Below are positions 1-3,795 of a stretch of DNA of 5,128 nt, piece after piece. The first letter of the stretch is position 1, and each line of letters begins with the position of its first letter. This DNA comes from Candidatus Methanoplasma sp. (lineage in GTDB: Archaea > Thermoplasmatota > Thermoplasmata > Methanomassiliicoccales > Methanomethylophilaceae): positions 1-5,128 of the forward strand of contig JAISVN010000122.1 of NCBI GenBank assembly GCA_031271555.1, written 5' to 3'. A model generated the notes under the pieces. It was not told the DNA's origin and searched no databases. It saw nothing but the letters and a program-made list of their open reading frames with translations. Position numbers and translations under genes: made by a program.

Positions 1-407
1 GGTTCAAGGACAATATGAAAAGCCCGTTCACCGTAACAGGGTTCAGGGTCTTCATAGACAACATAGGTGACAAGCTGATATCGGAGGCCAGCGTGAAAGT
101 AGTCGATTCAGAGGGCAACGAGGAGCACACCGCAGCAAACGGCGACGGTCCGGTGAACGCATTGGACAACGCCCTAAGAAAAGCTCTCTCGAAGCTGTTC
201 CCCGTGACGAACAAGATCAGACTGATAGATTACAAGGTCCGCGTGCTTGACGAGAAATCGGCGACGGCGGCATCCGTAAGGGTCCTGATAAGATCCACAG
301 ACGGCAAAGAAAGCTGGACGACCGTAGGCGTATCGGAGAACGTTATAGAGGCGAGCCTGGATGCGCTCATCGATTCGATAGAGTATGCGATTTACAAGAA
401 CAAATGA
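1..407 (+). CDS. cimA: Citramalate synthase, C-terminal part (5' end outside window)
   Basis: The reading frame is open from the first base, so this is the last 134 residues of a longer protein; the first ATG at 15 is internal. The visible part is the C-terminal LeuA-type regulatory/dimerisation domain of the isopropylmalate/citramalate synthase family. The stretch YKVRVLD, then TAASVRVLIRSTDG, then TVGVSENVIEASLDALIDSIEY is characteristic of the branch that makes (R)-citramalate from pyruvate and acetyl-CoA, the threonine-independent entry into isoleucine synthesis, rather than of 2-isopropylmalate synthase. In the family the catalytic TIM barrel lies N-terminal, which would be off the window, and this domain carries feedback control. 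The stop is 12 nt before the ACT-domain gene, which suggests one operon. Homocitrate or isopropylmalate synthase is the alternative; the missing barrel prevents a firm substrate assignment. Confidence 0.85.
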   Translation, partial: FKDNMKSPFTVTGFRVFIDNIGDKLISEASVKVVDSEGNEEHTAANGDGPVNALDNALRKALSKLFPVTNKIRLIDYKVRVLDEKSATAASVRVLIRSTDGKESWTTVGVSENVIEASLDALIDSIEYAIYKNK

Positions 408-419
408 GGAAGTCATAGA

Positions 420-692
420 ATGAACAGAGTAGTAGTGACGCTCGTAGGAAAGGACCGTACCGGCATCATAGCCGCCGTATGCAACTATTTCGCAGAGAAT
501 GACATCAACATATTGGATATCAAACAGACCACGGTCCAGGAGTACATCAACATGATGATGATCGTGGATCTGGAAAAATGCAGAAAACCGTTCTCCGAGA
601 TAGTCTCCGGGCTGGATGTTGTGGGGGAGAAGGTAGGCTGCATCATAAAAGCTCAGCACGAAGAGATCTTTGACGTAATGCACAGGGTCTGA
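420..692 (+). CDS. ACT-domain protein, UPF0237 family
   Basis: A 90-residue single-domain protein. It opens with a beta strand (NRVVVTLVG), the KDRTGIIAAV turn-helix typical of the ligand-binding edge of ACT domains, a helix, then NINILDIKQT-like strand and a second strand rich in Met (MMMIVDL). Length and pattern fit the UPF0237 family, stand-alone ACT proteins assumed to sense a small molecule, often an amino acid; the ligand is not known. The start is supported by GAGGA at 406-410, about 9 nt before ATG, overlapping the stop of the preceding gene. The next gene (UPF0210) begins 9 nt after its stop; the two families are repeatedly found as neighbours in bacteria and archaea, so a joint function is likely. 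Family call is firm, function is not. Confidence 0.9.
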   Translation: MNRVVVTLVGKDRTGIIAAVCNYFAENDINILDIKQTTVQEYINMMMIVDLEKCRKPFSEIVSGLDVVGEKVGCIIKAQHEEIFDVMHRV

Positions 693-701
693 GGCATACC
701 C

Positions 702-2066
702 ATGGTAGAACTAAACGAAGTGTTCGAAACGCACACGATGATCAACAGCGAGAATCTGGATGTCAGGACCATAACAATGGGCATCAGCCTGCTGGATTGC
801 TGCGATTCCGACCTTGACATTCTCTGTGACAAGATATACAAAAAGATAACAGAATCGGCCAGGGATCTGGTGAAGGTAGGCGACGAGATAGGTCTGGACT
901 TCGGCATACCGATAATAAACAAAAGGGTCTCCGTCACGCCGATAGCGATCATAGGATCGTCCGCATGCAAGACCAGCGATGATTTTGTTAGGATAGCGAA
1001 GACCATGGACGATGCGGCAAGCAAGGTCGGAGTGAATTTCATAGGAGGATACTCGGCCCTTGTCCAGAAAGGCATGACCGCTGCGGACCAGATGCTGATA
1101 AAGTCCATACCGCAGGCTCTGGCCGAGACCGAATGCGTGTGCAGTTCCGTGAGCCTCGCCTCCACAAAGACGGGAATAGACATGGATGCCGTCAAACTGA
1201 TGGGGACTGTGATAAAAGAGACCGCAGAGGCTACGAAGCACAGAGATTCCATTGGCTGCGCCAAGCTCGTGGTGTTCTGCAACCCTGCGGACGACAACCC
1301 GTTCATGGCCGGTGCGTTCCACGGAGTGACCGAGACGGACAGGGTCATAAATGTGGGAGTAAGCGGACCCGGAGTCGTCAAGAGGGCGATATCCAAAGTA
1401 AAGGGCGAGAACTTCGAGGTCCTCTGCGAGACTATCAAGAAAACTGCATTCAAGGTAACCCGAGTAGGACAGCTGGTCGCAAAGGAGGCATCAGAACGTC
1501 TGAATGTTCCCTTCGGCATAGTAGATCTCTCGCTTGCACCTACGCCTGCGGTGGGAGACAGCATAGCCGATATCATACAGGAGATGGGCATGGAATATGT
1601 CGGCGCCCCCGGAACGACCGCCGCCTTGGCGATATTGAACGATCAAGTGAAGAAGGGCGGAGTCATGGCATCATCCTATGTCGGCGGGCTGAGCGGTGCG
1701 TTCATACCCGTATCGGAGGACAGATCGATGGCCTATGCGGCAGAGATAGGCGCTCTGACGATAGAGAAACTTGAGGCCATGACCTGCGTATGCTCCGTAG
1801 GATTGGACATGGTACCTGTGCCTGGAGACACTCCGGCCGAGACCATATCCGGAATAATCGCCGACGAGATGGCGATAGGCATGATAAATCAGAAGACCAC
1901 GGCCGTTAGGATAATCCCCGTGGTTGGAAAGAAGGCGGGAGAGACCGTAGAGTTCGGAGGCCTTCTTGGGAATTCCCCGATCATGCCTGTCAACAGATAC
2001 GGATGCAAGGATTTCATTGACCGCGGCGGAAGGATACCGGCGCCGATACACAGTTTCAAGAATTGA
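702..2066 (+). CDS. UPF0210 / DUF711 (PFL-like fold) family protein
   Basis: A complete 454-residue protein, the usual family length. The N-terminal signature [17 protein letters not shown] (residues 17-33) is the hallmark of UPF0210. Further conserved stretches are the Gly-rich [28 protein letters not shown], the [15 protein letters not shown] block, and [13 protein letters not shown] near the C-terminus. Structures in the family resemble pyruvate formate-lyase/ribonucleotide reductase barrels, but no glycyl radical chemistry has been shown and I see no C-terminal glycyl-radical motif, so the activity is unknown. GAGG at 691-694, overlapping the stop of the ACT gene, gives a 7-nt spaced ribosome binding site for this ATG. 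No signal peptide or membrane segment is visible, so it should be cytosolic. It probably works with the ACT protein, which may act as its sensor subunit (inference). Confidence 0.92.
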   Translation: MVELNEVFETHTMINSENLDVRTITMGISLLDCCDSDLDILCDKIYKKITESARDLVKVGDEIGLDFGIPIINKRVSVTPIAIIGSSACKTSDDFVRIAKTMDDAASKVGVNFIGGYSALVQKGMTAADQMLIKSIPQALAETECVCSSVSLASTKTGIDMDAVKLMGTVIKETAEATKHRDSIGCAKLVVFCNPADDNPFMAGAFHGVTETDRVINVGVSGPGVVKRAISKVKGENFEVLCETIKKTAFKVTRVGQLVAKEASERLNVPFGIVDLSLAPTPAVGDSIADIIQEMGMEYVGAPGTTAALAILNDQVKKGGVMASSYVGGLSGAFIPVSEDRSMAYAAEIGALTIEKLEAMTCVCSVGLDMVPVPGDTPAETISGIIADEMAIGMINQKTTAVRIIPVVGKKAGETVEFGGLLGNSPIMPVNRYGCKDFIDRGGRIPAPIHSFKN

Positions 2067-2122
2067 GCTTGCGTATCGTATCTTCAGCAAAATCTCATAG
2101 GTGATCTCAGAGAGATGGCATC

Positions 2123-2443
2123 ATGGATCCGATGAAAGTGGGCAAGGATATCTCGCTTGATGAGTTGGGGGAAATAGTTACACATATAGCCATTGAGCAC
2201 GGCATCATCCGCGTGTATCTGTTCGGATCCCGAGCCAGAGAGGACAACAACAAAGACAGTGACTTTGACTTCTGCATTGTTGTCCCTGAAGAATATGATC
2301 TTATGGATATAGGATCATTCTTTTATGACATTAAAGAGGCCCTTGGAACAGAGATTGATATGGTCTGTGAAGATGATATAATGAAAAAGCCATCTTTTAT
2401 GGAGGAGATCTTGCGTGACAGGAAAATCCTATTCGAAGCGTGA
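2123..2443 (+). CDS. mntA: MntA-type nucleotidyltransferase antitoxin
   Basis: A 106-residue minimal nucleotidyltransferase. After an N-terminal helix comes VYLFGSRAR with G35-S36, ten residues, then D47-F-D49: exactly the GS-x10-DxD active site that binds Mg-ATP. The third acidic residue is probably D79 in the TEIDMV strand. In type VII toxin-antitoxin pairs this enzyme attaches AMP units to a tyrosine of the HEPN toxin HepT and silences it. The downstream hepT start overlaps this gene by 29 nt, the usual layout, but that toxin gene is truncated. A GAGAG at 2110-2114 precedes the ATG at a reasonable distance; a second ATG at 2132 would remove only three residues. The coding is more AT-rich, with more A/T-ending codons, than the operon upstream, which fits recent acquisition. 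Motif is intact, so the enzyme may still be active. Confidence 0.88.
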   Translation: MDPMKVGKDISLDELGEIVTHIAIEHGIIRVYLFGSRAREDNNKDSDFDFCIVVPEEYDLMDIGSFFYDIKEALGTEIDMVCEDDIMKKPSFMEEILRDRKILFEA

Positions 2444-2558
2444 CATTGAGAGTTTGGAAATAATTCTCAAATTTTGCGAGGACATAAGCTACTTTATACA
2501 ACTTTATGGTACAGATGAAATAGAACAATATCATCGATATGATGGAATCTTGTTTTGA
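2415..2558 (+). pseudogene. hepT: Truncated HepT (HEPN-domain toxin) remnant
   Basis: A 47-codon frame starting at GTG 2415, inside the end of mntA, with a near-perfect Shine-Dalgarno GGAGGAG at 2401-2407 seven nt upstream. The peptide starts YSKRDIESLEIILKFCEDI then a helix turn and YGTDEIEQYHRYDG, which matches the first helix and loop of HepT/DUF86 proteins (compare the family's (K)RDIERLExIlxyCexI). Intact HepT is roughly 110-140 residues and carries its RNase/AMP-acceptor motif R-x4-H-x-Y in the C-terminal half; here TGA at 2556 ends the frame first, and reading through it gives no HEPN-like sequence. So the catalytic half has been lost, probably by deletion. The conserved overlap and ribosome binding site show that it was once a working pair with mntA. 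A short functional peptide cannot be excluded. Confidence 0.75.
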
Positions 2559-2578
2559 TTTTTAACTTGTATCTTTTT
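2559..2578 (+). terminator. T-rich tracts ending the mntA-hepT transcript
   Basis: Two runs of five T (2559-2563 and 2574-2578) immediately follow the hepT stop on the + strand, without a clear hairpin. Archaeal RNA polymerase ends transcription on such oligo-T tracts, and the genes converge here with the tRNA cluster on the other strand. The assignment rests on composition and position only. Confidence 0.45.
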
Positions 2579-2610
2579 CAACAAAGATAAGAAGAAAAGT
2601 GGAGAAGAAT

Positions 2611-2623
2611 TGCGTAAAACGCA
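2611..2623 (-). terminator. Possible terminator hairpin after tRNA-Trp
   Basis: On the minus strand TGCGT and ACGCA form a 5-bp stem closed by three T, followed by a pyrimidine-rich stretch with TTTT near 2593-2596. It lies about 30 nt beyond the 3' end of tRNA-Trp, the expected place for the end of the Arg-eL41-Trp transcript. The stem is short and the T-runs are interrupted, so this is tentative. Confidence 0.3.
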
Positions 2624-2686
2624 GTTTAAGAGCTTCAGCAGCTACGCAAGGTGGGAGCAGAGGGATTTGAACCCCCGTCAGCGGGT

Positions 2687-2781
2687 TTCCACCACGGAGG
2701 GAGCTACCCTCCGCGAAATTATGAGTCATCGCTCCAGTTAGTCATCAACTGTCAGCAAACTCTTCTAATCACGCTCGATAA
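2687..2781 (-). other. tRNA-Trp intron at position 37/38
   Basis: The insertion separates G37 (2782) from A38 (2686), the canonical archaeal site. Anticodon-loop bases UCCA (33-36) can pair with TGGA at 2691-2688 just before the 3' junction, giving a somewhat relaxed bulge-helix-bulge for the splicing endonuclease; a strict four-base-pair register at 32-35 has a mismatch at C34. The intron has two modules: a box C/D guide RNA next to the 5' junction (2720-2780) and a strong hairpin near the 3' junction (2693-2715), CGCGGAGGG paired to CCCTCCGTG with a 5-nt loop. Exact ends are inferred from the cloverleaf rather than from splicing data. Confidence 0.9.
2720..2780 (-). ncRNA. Dual box C/D guide RNA inside the tRNA-Trp intron
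   Basis: In RNA order: box C GTGATTA (2772-2766), a 10-nt guide, box D' CTGA (2755-2752), a 3-nt spacer, box C' TTGATGA (2748-2742), a 12-nt guide (2741-2730), box D as ATGA (2729-2726). The ends can pair: TTAT and GAG before box C (2781-2778, 2776-2774) with CTC and ATAA after box D (2725-2719), one base bulged. The second guide contains TAACTGGAGC, perfectly complementary over 10 bp to the pre-tRNA from G31 through the first three intron bases. The base five nt upstream of box D (G2734) faces C34, so the rule for box C/D methylation predicts Cm34. Intron-borne guides for Cm34 and Um39 of tRNA-Trp are established in other euryarchaea such as Haloferax. The box D variant ATGA is a weak point. 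Confidence 0.85.
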
Positions 2782-2836
2782 CTGGAGCCCGCCAGTCTGC
2801 CAGGTTAGCCTATACTCCCTTGGTGAACTGTTAGGA

Positions 2837-2944
2837 TCACTTCTTGCGTAGCTTAGCTGCTCTCTTTCTTCTTCTCATCTTTTTCTTGCGCCATTTCCAA
2901 CGCTGATTGCCGCGTTTCTTCCAGGCGCGTGAGCTTCTTTTCAT
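2837..2944 (-). CDS. rpl41e: Large-subunit-type ribosomal protein eL41, N-terminally extended
   Basis: A 35-codon gene from ATG at 2944 to TGA at 2839-2837, too short for most gene finders. The core RWKWRKKKMRRRKRAAKLRKK is the Arg/Lys-rich single helix of eL41, which sits at the bridge between ribosomal subunits and contacts rRNA. More than half of the residues are Lys or Arg. The usual protein is about 25 residues and starts just before RWKW; here no Met is available there, and the frame starts 14 residues earlier with MKRSSRAWKKRGNQ. AGAGGA seven to eight nt before the ATG supports this start. It lies 47 nt after the encoded CCA end of tRNA-Arg and 17 nt before tRNA-Trp, so translation must come from a transcript that is also a tRNA precursor, or from a fragment of it. 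Confidence 0.9.
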   Translation of the reverse strand: MKRSSRAWKKRGNQRWKWRKKKMRRRKRAAKLRKK

Positions 2945-2968
2945 GCTATTTCCTCTTCACGGATGTCC

Positions 2969-2984
2969 CATCACCGCAGTGATG
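2969..2984 (-). promoter_or_regulatory. UNCG-type tetraloop hairpin in the eL41 leader
   Basis: On the minus strand CATCAC, TGCG, GTGATG form a 6-bp stem closed by a C(UGCG)G loop, a member of the very stable cUNCGg class. It lies between the tRNA-Arg 3' end (2992) and the eL41 ribosome binding site. It may protect the 5' end of the eL41 message after RNase Z releases tRNA-Arg, or separate the two foldings. Function is inferred. Confidence 0.5.
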
Positions 2985-2994
2985 CACCCTCTGG

Positions 2995-3093
2995 CGGGCC
3001 CGTCGGGACTTTCGGTCCCCTCATCAGGAACTTTCGAACCCGAGGCGTCTGGCTTAGAAGGCCAGCGCTATATCCTGGCTAAGCCACGGGCCC
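2995..3093 (-). tRNA. tRNA-Arg(UCU) with a 24-nt T-loop intron
   Basis: The minus strand gives a clean cloverleaf of 75 nt once 3009-3032 is removed. The acceptor GGGCCCG pairs fully with CGGGCCC (3002-2996); the discriminator is G (2995) and CCA is encoded at 2994-2992. The D-stem is GCT/AGC, the anticodon stem CTGGC/GCCAG, and the loop CTTCTAA gives anticodon TCT at 3058-3056, reading AGA and AGG. The variable loop is five nt and the T-stem TCGGG/CCCGA. The T-loop becomes the consensus TTCGAAT only after splicing. A TATA box about 28 nt upstream suggests that it is the first gene of the Arg-eL41-Trp transcript. Confidence 0.95.
3009..3032 (-). other. Non-canonical tRNA intron at position 59/60
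   Basis: Between T-stem strands there are 31 nt instead of seven. The extra bases fold as a strict bulge-helix-bulge: outer helix = T-stem, central 4-bp helix TTCG (3038-3035) with CGAA (3014-3011), a 3-nt bulge AAA at the 5' site and AGT at the 3' site, and an inner helix GTTCC with GGGAC. Cutting after the second base of each bulge removes exactly 24 nt and leaves the loop TTCGAAT. The agreement of structure and product makes the boundaries firm. Confidence 0.92.
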
Positions 3094-3117
3094 CGCCACC
3101 CTTCATCTACTACTATC

Positions 3118-3124
3118 ATTTAAA
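3118..3124 (-). promoter_or_regulatory. TATA box for the tRNA-Arg / eL41 / tRNA-Trp transcript
   Basis: On the minus strand TTTAAAT lies about 28 nt before the first base of tRNA-Arg (3093), the normal archaeal TATA-to-start distance, which places the start at or a few nt before the tRNA. It lies in the 52-nt gap after the membrane-protein stop. No comparable AT-rich box is seen before eL41 or tRNA-Trp, which favours a single transcript. Confidence 0.6.
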
Positions 3125-3145
3125 GCTTTACATCCAGCTTTTATT

Positions 3146-3715
3146 TTATTGGCTGCCTGTTACGAAGTCGTAAAGGGACCCGTATCCTGAAAACATCAGT
3201 ACGGATTCAATGATGCATACAATAGCCAGCACAAGCAGGAGAGGCCACCAGTTCAGCAATTTCCCGATGAGCTTGACTATTGCCTCCACAAAATTCATTA
3301 TCATGTATGCTACCGCACCCAGTATGAATGCGGCTATTATCCTCGGCCATCCTTCTGCCAGAACTTCAAGCTGCGTTCCGGCAAGGTCTCCCAGGAACAG
3401 GTATGCGAGAGCCATTATCAGCAATGCGCCGATCAGTGCGAAGTGAACCTCGCGGAAAGGCCTTATGACGAGTGCGAAACCGGTCAGTATTATCAAAGCT
3501 GCAGGAAACCTTTCCCAGTTTGTATAAGAAGATACGCTCAGGGCTATCATGAGGGCACCGAATACCAATCCAAGCACCATCATGAACTTGTACTTCATCG
3601 AAGACTCGTTCTTGACGTAAGTGTACACGACCAACAGTGCGGCCATTCCGCCTATCAGGAGGATTATCTCCGGAATATGCGCAAGAACGTAATCGGTTAC
3701 AGACCCTGCATCCAT
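3146..3715 (-). CDS. Six-helix membrane protein of unknown function
   Basis: A 189-residue protein that I do not recognise. Hydrophobic stretches at about 12-33, 42-62, 70-86, 88-108, 124-148 and 155-176 predict six membrane helices with short loops, so it is an integral membrane protein without a soluble domain. The loops carry KNESSMKYK (36-43), NWERF (66-70) and IRPFREV (84-90). No transporter signature, Cys pair or His cluster is visible. The ATG at 3715 has no Shine-Dalgarno before it, but a TATA box centred about 27 nt upstream, so the message is probably leaderless. The gene lies 80 nt after the stop of the chelatase-like gene on the same strand and ends 52 nt before tRNA-Arg. Its own promoter suggests independent expression. 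Confidence 0.85.
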   Translation of the reverse strand: MDAGSVTDYVLAHIPEIILLIGGMAALLVVYTYVKNESSMKYKFMMVLGLVFGALMIALSVSSYTNWERFPAALIILTGFALVIRPFREVHFALIGALLIMALAYLFLGDLAGTQLEVLAEGWPRIIAAFILGAVAYMIMNFVEAIVKLIGKLLNWWPLLLVLAIVCIIESVLMFSGYGSLYDFVTGSQ

Positions 3716-3762
3716 GCTACGTGATATATGTCAGACATTATAATATTGACCTTGCAGGGTCT
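3701..3762. repeat. 10-bp inverted repeat around the membrane-protein promoter
   Basis: AGACCCTGCA at 3701-3710 (codons 2-5 of the gene) and TGCAGGGTCT at 3753-3762 are perfect inverted copies 52 bp apart centre to centre, with TATA box and start codon between them. The outer copy is also half of an imperfect palindrome GACCTTGCAGGGTC (3748-3761, six of seven pairs) touching the TATA box. It looks like paired operator sites for a dimeric regulator. Confidence 0.4.
3738..3747 (-). promoter_or_regulatory. TATA box of the membrane-protein gene
   Basis: The minus strand reads AATATTATAA, centred about 27 nt before the ATG at 3715. This would start transcription within about two nt of the start codon, and the lack of any purine-rich ribosome binding site before the ATG fits a leaderless message. 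Another AT-rich stretch at 3724-3729 is too close to the start codon to serve. Confidence 0.55.
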
Positions 3763-3795
3763 TAATGCCGGCCTCGCTTGCAACGATTGTGTAGA

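Larger units (their letters stand above)
2652..2819 (-). tRNA. tRNA-Trp(CCA) with a 95-nt intron
   Basis: The minus strand reads a full cloverleaf once positions 2687-2781 are removed: 38-nt and 35-nt exons, 73 nt mature. The acceptor GGGAGTA (2819-2813) pairs along all seven positions with TGCTCCC (one T-G). The anticodon stem is GCGGG/CCCGC with loop CTCCAGA, anticodon CCA at 2785-2783. The T-arm GGGGG-TTCAAAT-CCCTC is standard with one G-U pair. The discriminator is A (2652), followed by CC then T, so the CCA tail is not fully encoded. The variable loop is four nt. The D-stem is weak: G10-U25, G11-C24, a C12-A23 mismatch and U13-G22. The gene lies 17 nt after the eL41 stop and is probably cut from the same transcript. 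Confidence 0.95.
2640..2853 (-). repeat. Inverted repeat bracketing tRNA-Trp
   Basis: AGCTACGCAAG at 2640-2650 is the exact complement of CTTGCGTAGCT at 2843-2853, an 11-bp perfect inverted repeat enclosing the whole tRNA-Trp gene. Past a two-base bulge (2854-2855) four further pairs are possible (2636-2639 with 2856-2859), making 15 bp. In the minus-strand transcript the 5' arm lies in the last codons of eL41 (Lys-Leu-Arg-Lys) and the 3' arm starts one base after the tRNA discriminator. It could act as a processing stem that brings leader and trailer of the pre-tRNA together. Confidence 0.7.

Noticed and set aside
653..1591. A 312-codon minus-strand frame inside the UPF0210 gene
   Set aside because: Shadow of the well-conserved + strand UPF0210 gene; composition is Ser/Thr-rich with no domain.
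2104..2116. Hairpin ATCTC-AGA-GAGAT hiding the mntA ribosome binding site
   Set aside because: Only five pairs with a three-base loop and moderate AT content; expected often by chance, so not claimed as a regulatory element.
2444..2660. Integration site (att repeat) at the 3' end of tRNA-Trp for the mntA/hepT segment
   Set aside because: I looked for a second copy of the tRNA 3' sequence between 2067 and 2650 and found none; there is no integrase either.
2651..2851. A 66-codon + strand frame beginning MGAEGFEPPSAG
   Set aside because: It is the antisense of tRNA-Trp: the GFEP-like start is the typical product of translating a tRNA T-arm backwards. It crosses the intron and into eL41.
3011..3033. 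UGAUGA in the tRNA-Arg intron as a box C
   Set aside because: The intron is only 24 nt, with no room for a guide and box D; the motif falls in the loop of the splicing inner helix.
2907..3173. An 88-codon + strand frame over the second tRNA
   Set aside because: It is antisense to eL41 and tRNA-Arg, with low-complexity Pro/Ser content and no ribosome binding site.
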